In this document: positions 10,363 to 17,523 of the stretch, piece by piece
How the letters are laid out: each line of letters opens with the position of its first letter
Numbering within the stretch: the first letter of the stretch is position 1
Source: Cellulomonas wangleii
GTDB lineage: Bacteria; Actinomycetota; Actinomycetes; Actinomycetales; Cellulomonadaceae
DNA: 64,000 nt
NCBI RefSeq assembly: GCF_018388445.1
Contig: NZ_CP074405.1
Span: 2,046,001 to 2,110,000, forward strand
Reading direction: 5' to 3'
Made by a program: the position numbers and the translations under genes
The notes under the pieces: model-generated
Seen by the model: the letters and a program-made list of their open reading frames with translations, nothing else
What the model was told of the DNA's origin: nothing
Database searches by the model: none

Positions 10363-11211
10363 GTGCTGAGGATCGCCGTCCCCAACAAGGGCTCCCTGTC
10401 GGAGCCCGCCGTCGACATGCTCCGGGAGGCCGGGTACCGGCAGCGCCGCGACTCGCGCGAGCTGGTCCTGCCGGACCCGGACAACGACGTGGAGTTCTTC
10501 TTCCTGCGCCCGCGCGACGTCGCGGTGTACGTCGGTGCCGGCACCGTCGACGTCGGCATCACCGGCCGCGACCTGCTCATCGACTCCGCCTCGTCCGCGG
10601 TCGAGCACCTGCCGCTCGGCTTCGCCCGCTCCACGTTCCGCTTCGCCGGCACCGCCGGCCGGCTGACCGACGCCCGGCAGATCGCCGGGCTGCGGGTCGC
10701 CACCTCCTACGCCGAGCTCGTGGGCGCCTACCTGCGCGAGCGTGACATCGAGCCCGCCGCGGTCGTGCGGCTCGACGGCGCGGTCGAGTCGGCCATCCGC
10801 CTCGGCGTCGCCGACGTGATCGCCGACGTCGTCGAGACCGGTTCGACGCTGCGCGCCGCCGGCCTCGAGGTCTTCGGGGAGCCGATCCTGCGCTCCGAGG
10901 CCGTCCTGGTCCGGCGTGCCGACGTGGACCAGCCCGCGGGCCTGGACATCCTCACCCGCCGGCTGCAGGGCGTGCTCACCGCCCGCGAGTACGTCCTCAT
11001 GGACTACGACGTGCCGCTGGAGCTGGTGGACCGGGCCGTCGCCATCACCCCCGGCCTGGAGTCGCCCACGGTGTCCCCGCTGCACAACGGCCAGTGGGCC
11101 GCCGTGCGGGCGATGGTGCCGCGCAACCAGACCAACCGCGTCATGGACGCCCTGTACGACGTGGGCGCCCGCGCGATCCTCGTGACGTCGATCCTCGCCT
11201 GCCGGATCTGA
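10363..11211 (+). CDS. hisG: ATP phosphoribosyltransferase, long form
   Basis: First committed step of histidine synthesis, joining ATP and PRPP. The product is 282 residues: a periplasmic-binding-like catalytic domain ([15 protein letters not shown], then [15 protein letters not shown]) followed by the C-terminal regulatory domain (from about residue 210, with [19 protein letters not shown]) that binds histidine in the long-form family, so HisZ is not expected. GTG at 10363 follows a weak CGAGGA. It comes 62 bases after hisE and directly before the small membrane protein. Confidence 0.95.
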   Translation: MLRIAVPNKGSLSEPAVDMLREAGYRQRRDSRELVLPDPDNDVEFFFLRPRDVAVYVGAGTVDVGITGRDLLIDSASSAVEHLPLGFARSTFRFAGTAGRLTDARQIAGLRVATSYAELVGAYLRERDIEPAAVVRLDGAVESAIRLGVADVIADVVETGSTLRAAGLEVFGEPILRSEAVLVRRADVDQPAGLDILTRRLQGVLTAREYVLMDYDVPLELVDRAVAITPGLESPTVSPLHNGQWAAVRAMVPRNQTNRVMDALYDVGARAILVTSILACRI

Positions 11212-11212
11212 T

Positions 11213-11659
11213 GTGACGCCCGACGACGACCGGCTCGACGCACCCTTCCGGCCGCGGCTCGCGCGCGCCGTCACGCTGGGCGTCGCGGTGGCCGTGCTCG
11301 CCCTGACGGTCCTGCTCGTCGCCGTCATGCCCGGGCTCTCGCCGCTCGACCAGGTGGCGTTCGTGCTGTTCGCCCTCGCGATCGCGTGGTTCTGCTGGCG
11401 GCAGGCCTCCGTCAGCGCGGTCCCGGACGCGACCGGCCTGCGCGTGCGCAACCTCCTGGTCACCACGCACGTGACCTGGGCGCAGATCGTCTCGGTGCGG
11501 TTCGGCCAGGGCCGGCCCTGGGTGCAGCTCGACCTCGCGGACGGGGACACCCTGGCCGTCATGGGCGTGCAGCGCGCCGACGGCGAGCGTGCCGAGCGGG
11601 AGGCGCGCCGCCTGGCCACGCTGGTCGCACGCCGCAGCGCCACGACCGCCGACGACTGA
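11213..11659 (+). CDS. Small membrane protein with PH-like domain
   Basis: 148 residues with two adjacent hydrophobic segments (about residues 20-40 and 45-62: VAVLALTVLLVAVMP, VAFVLFALAIAWF) followed by a cytoplasmic beta-rich domain (VSAVPDATGLRVRNLLVTTHVTW). This arrangement matches the bacterial PH-domain (DUF2581-like) proteins that commonly follow hisG in actinobacteria. The function is not known. It begins one base after the hisG stop, so it is surely cotranscribed. Confidence 0.8.
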   Translation: MTPDDDRLDAPFRPRLARAVTLGVAVAVLALTVLLVAVMPGLSPLDQVAFVLFALAIAWFCWRQASVSAVPDATGLRVRNLLVTTHVTWAQIVSVRFGQGRPWVQLDLADGDTLAVMGVQRADGERAEREARRLATLVARRSATTADD

Positions 11660-11677
11660 CCCGGCCACGGCCGGGTC
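11658..11677. terminator. Hairpin terminator between convergent genes
   Basis: GACCCGGC (11658-11665) pairs with GCCGGGTC (11670-11677) around a four-base loop. It lies between the PH-like gene on the plus strand and the DUF3866 gene on the minus strand and can serve either direction. No U-tract, as usual in this genome. Confidence 0.6.
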
Positions 11678-11702
11678 GGTCCACCGGGCCGGCGGCGCCG
11701 CG

Positions 11703-12860
11703 TCAGCCCGCGGTCACGGCGTGCGCGCCGGCCACGGCCGCCGCGAGGAACGCGGCCGGGTCGGCGTCCAGGCCCCGACCCATGGTCGACAGCCGCACGG
11801 GGCACGTGCGCAGGGCGTCCAGCAGGGCCGTCCCCGCGCCGACCCGCACCGCGGTGTGCCGCCCCGCCGGGGCCGTGATCCCGTCCGCCTGCGCCGCGAC
11901 GCGCGCCCCGAAGGCGGCCCACGCCGCGGGGTCCGGGTCGGCGGTGAGGTCCTGCGGGGTGCCGGGCAGGTCCGGGGCGAACTCCGGCACGACGACGTCG
12001 GCCGGGAGCAGCGCCACGCGGCCGTACGCCGTCAGCGAGTGGTGGGACACGCCCAGGTGCCGGTCGCGGGCGTCGGCTCCCGACACGCGCAGCGACGCGA
12101 CGGGCCGCCCGCCCAGGACACCGGCCGCGTTGAGCGCCTCCCCGGCGGCGACCCCCGAGAACCCCCAGCGCGTGCCCGTCCCGAGGTTGCCGGGCCCCTG
12201 CGCGACGACCACGAGGTCGGCGCCGACCACGTGCCGCGCGGCCAGCAGCCCCGTGTGGACGGTCACCGCCTCCAGGTCTCCACCGAACGCCTGACCCACC
12301 GTCACGCACGCCTGCAGCCACCCCGCCGAGCGCAGGCCGTCGACCGCGCGGGAGAACCAGGCCGGCAGCGCCCCGCCGTCCGTCATGACGTACGCCACCC
12401 GCGGCGCCGGACGCCCGAGACGGTCGGCCGCGGCGCGGGCACCGGCGACCACCGCCGGCAGCGCCGAGTGCAGGTCGGCCACGACCACCGGCAGCCCGGC
12501 GAGGTCGTCGGCCTCGCGCAGCACCTCGTGGTGCGCGGACTCCTGGTCGTCCACCCCCAGGACCATCGCCTGCAGGGGCGTGTACCGCGCCTTGACCAGG
12601 TGACCGGGACCGGGCAGCGGGTCGGGCACCAACGAGTCGGTGCGGGCGACCACCAGGGCGTACCCGCCGGTACCGAGCCCGCGCAGCAGCGCCGTGGCGT
12701 TGAGCAGCACCCGCGCACCCGGCACGACCTCGCCGACGAGGTGCGGGTAGGACAGCGCCCGCACGGTTCGGTCCTCGCCCTCGATCGCCACCGTCGACTC
12801 GCACGCGCCGTCCCACCGGGCCCGGCACTCCGTCACGACTCCCGCACGCCACGCGATCAC
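11703..12860 (-). CDS. DUF3866 family protein
   Basis: 385 residues resembling DUF3866, a family found mainly in actinobacteria, with no assigned function. Recognisable segments are VIAWRAGVVTECRARW at the start, RYTPLQAMVLGVDDQES near residue 95, and AYVMTDGGALPAWFSRAV near 165. No signal peptide or membrane segment is seen. The GTG at 12860 lies six bases after TAGCGT on the minus strand, suggesting leaderless translation. It is divergent from pafB with only about 70 bases between them, so the two share a promoter region; the same pairing occurs in relatives. Confidence 0.8.
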   Translation of the reverse strand: MIAWRAGVVTECRARWDGACESTVAIEGEDRTVRALSYPHLVGEVVPGARVLLNATALLRGLGTGGYALVVARTDSLVPDPLPGPGHLVKARYTPLQAMVLGVDDQESAHHEVLREADDLAGLPVVVADLHSALPAVVAGARAAADRLGRPAPRVAYVMTDGGALPAWFSRAVDGLRSAGWLQACVTVGQAFGGDLEAVTVHTGLLAARHVVGADLVVVAQGPGNLGTGTRWGFSGVAAGEALNAAGVLGGRPVASLRVSGADARDRHLGVSHHSLTAYGRVALLPADVVVPEFAPDLPGTPQDLTADPDPAAWAAFGARVAAQADGITAPAGRHTAVRVGAGTALLDALRTCPVRLSTMGRGLDADPAAFLAAAVAGAHAVTAG

Positions 12861-12933
12861 GCACCCACGCTACCGGCGCGGCGGGAGCGTCCCGCGCCGC
12901 CCGGGCGCCTCCGGACGACTACCGTGGTGCCCG

Positions 12934-13992
12934 ATGCCCCCCGCGATCCCGCCCGCCGAGCGCCTGCTCAACCTCGTCATCGCTCTGGTGAACACCACCG
13001 GGCGCATGACCAAGGAGCAGGTGCGCGCCTCCGTGGCCGGATACGGCGACGCCCGCTCCGACGACGCGTTCGAGCGGATGTTCGAGCGCGACAAGGACAC
13101 GCTGCGCGAGCTCGGCGTCCCGGTGCTCACCGTGACGCACGCCGGGCACGGCGACGACGTCGGGTACCGCATCGACACCGCCCACTGGTCGCTGCCGCCC
13201 ATCGAGCTGACGGCCGCCGAGCTGGGGGTCCTGGCTCTGGCCGCCCAGGTCTGGCAGGACCAGTCGCTGCGCGCCGACTCGACGCGCGCGCTGACCAAGC
13301 TGCGCGCCGTGGGCACGGCACCCGAGGCCCACGACCTCGTCGCCGGCCTCGCCCCGCGGGTGCGCGCGGGCGGCGAGGCCTTCGCCCCGCTCGTCGACGC
13401 CGTGCAGAACCGCCAGGCCGTGCGGTTCACGTACCACGCGGCCACCACCGGGGAGGTGCGCGAGCGGCGCGTCGAGCCGTGGCGGCTGCTGGCGCGCCGC
13501 GGCGGCTGGGTGCTGCTCGCCCGGGACCTCGACCGCGGCGCCAGCCGCTCGTTCCGCCTGTCCCGCATCCGCGGACCCGTGCGACCGGCGGGAGAGCCCG
13601 GCGGCTTCCCGCCGCCCACCGCCGACGAGCTCGCCGACGCCGCGCGGACGTGGGGTGCCACAGGACCGGAGCAGACGGCCCTGCTCGCGGTCACCCCCGG
13701 GCGGGCCGGTGCGCTGCGGGCGCGGGCCACGCAGGCCCCGACCGACGTCACGCTGCCCACCGGTGCCGACGACGTCCTCGCCGGGCGCGACCTGCTGGCG
13801 GTGCCGTTCCGGGTCGACTGGGAGCTCGCCGAGGAGGTCGTCGGGTACGGCGACGCCGTCGTCGTGCTCGACCCGCCGCAGGTGCGCGACGCCGTGGTCG
13901 GCATGCTGCGCGTCGCCGCGACCCTCGACGCGCGTCCGGCGCACCACGAGGCCCCGCACCGCGCCGACGCCGAGGAGGCACGCGGTGCCTGA
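12934..13992 (+). CDS. pafB: WYL-domain transcription regulator PafB
   Basis: PafB partners PafC to form the PafBC activator, which in mycobacteria controls most of the DNA-damage response independently of LexA. The 352-residue protein has an N-terminal winged helix (AERLLNLVIALVNTTGRMTK), a central helical region and a WYL domain (near residues 150-215, EPWRLLARRGGWVLLARDLD). The ATG at 12934 is eight bases after TACCGT (12920-12925), so it is probably leaderless. It overlaps pafC by eight bases. No proteasome or pafA gene lies in the window. Confidence 0.9.
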   Translation: MPPAIPPAERLLNLVIALVNTTGRMTKEQVRASVAGYGDARSDDAFERMFERDKDTLRELGVPVLTVTHAGHGDDVGYRIDTAHWSLPPIELTAAELGVLALAAQVWQDQSLRADSTRALTKLRAVGTAPEAHDLVAGLAPRVRAGGEAFAPLVDAVQNRQAVRFTYHAATTGEVRERRVEPWRLLARRGGWVLLARDLDRGASRSFRLSRIRGPVRPAGEPGGFPPPTADELADAARTWGATGPEQTALLAVTPGRAGALRARATQAPTDVTLPTGADDVLAGRDLLAVPFRVDWELAEEVVGYGDAVVVLDPPQVRDAVVGMLRVAATLDARPAHHEAPHRADAEEARGA

Positions 13993-14971
13993 GCGCGCGA
14001 GCGACCGCCTGGTGCGGATGCTGGGCATGATCGCCTACCTCGAGCGGCACGAGGACGTGCCCGTGGACCAGGTCGCCGCCCAGTTCGGCGTCACCCCCGA
14101 GCAGGTCATGGCCGACGTCGACACCCTGTGGGTGACCGGCACGCCGGGGTACCTGCCGGACGACCTCATCGACTTCGACGCGTCCTCCTACGAGCAGGGC
14201 GTCGTCCGGCTCACCGAGGGGCGCGGGGTGACGCGACCGCTGCGCCTCGGCCCCCGCGAGGGCGTCGCGCTGCTGGCCGCGCTGCGCTCCCTGGCTGCGC
14301 TGCGGCCCGCGATGGACGCCGAGCGCGCGGCCGTGCTGGACTCCGTGCTCGCCAAGGTGCAGGCCGCCACGGGCGACGCGGCCGCGGGGGTCCCGGTGGA
14401 CGTCGAGCTGCAGGTCGGCGCCGTGCCGGCGGTCGCCGCCGCGGTCGGCGCGGCCCTGTCCGGACGCCGCCGCCTGCGGCTGCGGTACGTGGACGCGTCC
14501 GACGTCGTCACCGAGCGGGACGTGGACCCCGTGCGCCTGGTCAGCGAGGACGAGCACTCCTACCTGCTGGCGTGGTCGCTCGCGGCCGACGCCGAGCGGC
14601 TGTTCCGTGTCGACCGGATCGTCGACGCCGAGGTGCTCGACGTCCCGGCCGAGGAGCACCCGGTCGCCGCCGACGCCGACGTGTTCCAGCCCGACGCGTC
14701 CGGCGAGCTCGTGACCGTCCGCCTGGCGGGCCGGGCGCGGTGGGTCGCCGAGACGGTCCCGGTGGAGCGCACGCGCGAGCTGGCCGACGGGGCGTTCGAG
14801 GTCGAGCTGCGTGTGGTGCAGCCCGCCTGGATCCGCCACCTGCTGCTGCAGGTGGCGGACGACGTCCTCGACGTGCGGCCCGCGCACGTCGCGCACGACG
14901 TGGCCGCGACCGCCCGCGGCGCCCTGGCGGCCTACGCGCCGCTGCTCGAGACGACCGCGGGGGAGTGCTGA
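13985..14971 (+). CDS. pafC: WYL-domain transcription regulator PafC
   Basis: Second half of the PafBC regulator, 328 residues. It shows an N-terminal HTH (RLVRMLGMIAYLERHEDVP, then VAAQFGVTPEQVMADVDTL) and a WYL domain near residues 155-205 (RLRYVDASDVVTERDVDPVR). The GTG at 13985 overlaps the end of pafB, giving 1:1 coupled synthesis of the two subunits. In family members single-stranded DNA is thought to be the signal that activates the complex. Confidence 0.9.
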   Translation: MPERASDRLVRMLGMIAYLERHEDVPVDQVAAQFGVTPEQVMADVDTLWVTGTPGYLPDDLIDFDASSYEQGVVRLTEGRGVTRPLRLGPREGVALLAALRSLAALRPAMDAERAAVLDSVLAKVQAATGDAAAGVPVDVELQVGAVPAVAAAVGAALSGRRRLRLRYVDASDVVTERDVDPVRLVSEDEHSYLLAWSLAADAERLFRVDRIVDAEVLDVPAEEHPVAADADVFQPDASGELVTVRLAGRARWVAETVPVERTRELADGAFEVELRVVQPAWIRHLLLQVADDVLDVRPAHVAHDVAATARGALAAYAPLLETTAGEC

Positions 14972-14973
14972 CG

Positions 14974-15306
14974 GTGTTCTGGTTCACGGTGTGGACGGTC
15001 CTGGTCCTGGCGACGCTGGCCGGCGCGTTCCTGATCGGCCGGCGGCTGTGGCACGCGGCGGTCGCCCTGGGCCACGAGCTCGCGCGGGCGGGCGAGGTGG
15101 CCGACCGCCTCTCCGCCCGCACCGCCGAGCTCGAGGAGCAGGCACGCGCGGCCGGGGTGGAGGTCCGACCGGCCCTCGGGCGTGACCCGCAGGAGCTGCG
15201 TGACCGGGTCGAGCTGTTGCGGGCCGTCCGCCGGGAGCACCGGCTGCGCCGCCGCGAGCGGCACCGCGCCACGGTCGCCGATGCGTCGACCCGCTGGTTC
15301 GGGTGA
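14974..15306 (+). CDS. Small membrane-anchored coiled-coil protein
   Basis: About 110 residues: one N-terminal membrane segment (FWFTVWTVLVLATLAGAFLIG) and then a charged, probably coiled-coil region (LSARTAELEEQARAAG, RVELLRAVRREHRLRRRE). No family was recognised. GTG at 14974 is preferred because GGGGAG at 14959-14964 would be its ribosome site; an earlier GTG at 14965 is possible. It sits between pafC and tatA, overlapping or touching pafC, and could be a membrane partner of the Tat components, but that is only a guess from position. Confidence 0.65.
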   Translation: MFWFTVWTVLVLATLAGAFLIGRRLWHAAVALGHELARAGEVADRLSARTAELEEQARAAGVEVRPALGRDPQELRDRVELLRAVRREHRLRRRERHRATVADASTRWFG

Positions 15307-15332
15307 GGCGAATCGCTCCCGGACGGCGTGCG

Positions 15333-15368
15333 GAAGCGCTTCGACTCCGGAGGCCCACCCCGTAGACT
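15333..15368 (+). promoter_or_regulatory. tatA promoter with overlapping palindrome
   Basis: TTCGAC (15340-15345), 17 bases, then TAGACT (15363-15368) forms a sigma70-type promoter whose start would lie about 27 bases before the tatA ATG. The perfect palindrome GAAGCGCTTC (15333-15342) overlaps the -35 box and could be an operator. The promoter is inferred from spacing alone. Confidence 0.5.
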
Positions 15369-15401
15369 CGCCGCAGGACAACGGACCACAGAGGGGTCGT
15401 C

Positions 15402-15689
15402 ATGCTCAGGAACGTCAGCGCCGTGCACGTGATCATGGTCCTGGTGGTGGTCCTGCTGCTCTTCGGGGCGAACCGGCTCCCGGGACTCGCCAAGAGCATC
15501 GGGCAGTCCATGAAGATCTTCAAGAACGAGGTCAAGGACCTCGCGGACGACGGGCGCCGTGGCACGACGACCCCCGACCCCGTGGTCGACGTCGACCCGG
15601 TGACCGGCACCACCACCGGTACCGCCCCGGCTGCCGGTGACGTGCCCCCACCGCCGCCCGCGGCGCCGGCCGCACCGCCGCGCGCCTGA
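15402..15689 (+). CDS. tatA: Twin-arginine translocase subunit TatA
   Basis: Pore-forming component of the Tat system, which exports folded proteins. The 95-residue protein has one N-terminal membrane helix (VHVIMVLVVVLLLFG), the hinge and amphipathic helix (ANRLPGLAKSIGQSMKIFKNEVKDL), and a disordered proline/alanine-rich tail. GAGGGG about eight bases upstream is a fair ribosome site. It is followed by tatC seven bases after the stop. Confidence 0.93.
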   Translation: MLRNVSAVHVIMVLVVVLLLFGANRLPGLAKSIGQSMKIFKNEVKDLADDGRRGTTTPDPVVDVDPVTGTTTGTAPAAGDVPPPPPAAPAAPPRA

Positions 15690-15696
15690 CCGGCCG

Positions 15697-16581
15697 GTGA
15701 GCCGCAAGCCCCGACGCGCGGCGGACCCCGGAGCCCGCATGCCGCTGCGCGAGCACCTGCGCGAGCTGCGTCGCAGGATCGTGCTGATCGTGCTCGGCCT
15801 GGTGGTCGGCGCGGTCGGGGGATGGTTCCTCTACGAGCCGGTCTTCCACCTGCTCCAGCAGCCGATCCTCGACGCCGCCGACGCCCGCGACGACCGCGTG
15901 TCGCTGAACTTCCAGGGCGTGGCGACGGCGTTCGACGTCCAGGTGAAGGTCTCCCTCTTCCTCGCGGTGCTGTTTACCGCGCCCTGGTGGATGTACCAGC
16001 TGTGGGCCTTCATCACCCCCGGGCTGACGTCCAAGGAGCGCCGCTACGCGGTCGGGTTCATCGCCGTCGGGGTGCCGCTCTTCTTCGCCGGCGCAGGGCT
16101 CGCGTGGTGGGCGCTGCCCAACGCGGTGCGCCTGTTCACCGCCTTCGCGCCCGCGGAGACGACCAACTGGGTCGACGCCCAGCTCTACCTGTCGTTCGTC
16201 ATGCGGATCGTCCTGGCCTTCGGCCTGGGGTTCCTGCTCCCGGTCGTCATGGTGGCCCTGACCTTCGCCGGGCTCGTCCGCGCGCGCACGTGGGCCGCGG
16301 GGTGGCGGTGGGCGATCGTCCTCGCGTTCGTCTTCGCCGCCATCGCGACCCCCACCCCGGACGCCGTCTCCATGCTCGTCGTCGCCGTGCCGATCTGCCT
16401 GCTCTTCCTCGGTGCGCTCGGGGTGTGCCTGCTGCACGACCGCCGGCTGGACCGCGCACTCGTCGCGCAGGGCCTGCCGCGCCTGGACGGCACCGTGCCC
16501 GACGAGACGACTCCTGACGACGCCACCCGGGACGCCACCGGGCCGGGCGCGCGCACCGACGCCACGCCCGGCACCGCATGA
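15697..16581 (+). CDS. tatC: Twin-arginine translocase subunit TatC
   Basis: Receptor component of the Tat exporter, with six membrane helices. The 294-residue protein has the family start MPLREHLRELRRRIVL, the first periplasmic loop, and FGLGFLLPVVMVALTFAGLV. GTG at 15697 gives a 14-residue basic leader before MPLREH, as seen in other actinobacterial TatC; the ATG at 15739 is the alternative. It overlaps the lipid kinase gene by four bases. Confidence 0.94.
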   Translation: MSRKPRRAADPGARMPLREHLRELRRRIVLIVLGLVVGAVGGWFLYEPVFHLLQQPILDAADARDDRVSLNFQGVATAFDVQVKVSLFLAVLFTAPWWMYQLWAFITPGLTSKERRYAVGFIAVGVPLFFAGAGLAWWALPNAVRLFTAFAPAETTNWVDAQLYLSFVMRIVLAFGLGFLLPVVMVALTFAGLVRARTWAAGWRWAIVLAFVFAAIATPTPDAVSMLVVAVPICLLFLGALGVCLLHDRRLDRALVAQGLPRLDGTVPDETTPDDATRDATGPGARTDATPGTA

Positions 16582-17492
16582 GCACGGTCGGGCTGGTCGT
16601 CAACCCCGTCGCCGGCACCGGTCAGGGAACCCGTGTCGGACGACGCGCCCACCGGCTGCTGGAGCGCGCCGGGCACGTGGTCCACGACCTGTCGGCGCCG
16701 ACGCTCGCGCAGGCCACGCACCTGGCTCGGCAGGCAGCCACGGTCGGGCTCGACGCGCTCGTCGTCGTCGGCGGGGACGGGATGGTGCACCTCGGTGTCG
16801 ACGTCGTGGCCGGCACCGACGTGCCGCTGGGCATCGTCGCGGTGGGCACCGGCAACGACGTGGCGCGCGCCCTCGGGCTGCCGCGCGCCGACGTCGACCG
16901 GGCGGTCGCCGTCATCGACCGTGCGCTGCGCGACGCACCGCAGCGGGTCGACGCGCTGCGTGCCGGCCCGCCCGACGGGTCCCGGGGCACCTGGTGCGCC
17001 GGCGTCCTGTCCTGCGGGCTCGACGCGGCCGTCAACGCGCGCGCGAACGCCCTGACGTGGCCGCGGGGCCACGCGCGCTACCTGCGAGCGCTGCCCCCGG
17101 AGCTGGCCGCCTTCCGGCCGTACGGGTACCGCGTGCAGGTCGACGACGTCGTCTGGGAGTCGGCGGGCACGGTCGTGGCGGTGGCCAACACGCCCTGGTT
17201 CGGTGGCGGCCTGCCCATCGCGCCCGACGCGGTCCCGGACGACGGCCTGCTCGACGTCGTGCTCGCGGGACCGCTGACCCGCAGGCAGGCGCTCGGGGTG
17301 TTCCCGCGGATCTACCGCGGCAAGCACGTCGACGACCCGCGGGTGCAGGTGCTCCGGGGGCGGCGCGTGCTGGTCGAGCCGGCCCCCGCGCTCGGCCCGG
17401 CACCGCCGGTCGCGTTCGCGGACGGTGAGCGCGTGGACGCCCTGCCGCTGCTCGTCGAGGTGGTGCCGGGCGCGCTCGGCGTGCTCCGGTAG
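16578..17492 (+). CDS. Diacylglycerol kinase-family lipid kinase
   Basis: 304-residue member of the DAGK catalytic family, which phosphorylates diacylglycerol or related lipids. The nucleotide-binding loop VVGGDGMVHLG and the GTGNDVARALG motif are intact, and WCAGVLSCGLDAAVNARAN and PWFGGGLPIAPDAVPDDGLLD complete the signature. The ATG overlaps tatC (ATGA). The order tatA-tatC-lipid kinase-helicase is conserved in actinobacteria. Which lipid it uses cannot be read from sequence. Confidence 0.9.
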   Translation: MSTVGLVVNPVAGTGQGTRVGRRAHRLLERAGHVVHDLSAPTLAQATHLARQAATVGLDALVVVGGDGMVHLGVDVVAGTDVPLGIVAVGTGNDVARALGLPRADVDRAVAVIDRALRDAPQRVDALRAGPPDGSRGTWCAGVLSCGLDAAVNARANALTWPRGHARYLRALPPELAAFRPYGYRVQVDDVVWESAGTVVAVANTPWFGGGLPIAPDAVPDDGLLDVVLAGPLTRRQALGVFPRIYRGKHVDDPRVQVLRGRRVLVEPAPALGPAPPVAFADGERVDALPLLVEVVPGALGVLR

Positions 17493-17523
17493 CGCACCGC
17501 CGGGGCGTGCCTAGGGTGGGCCC

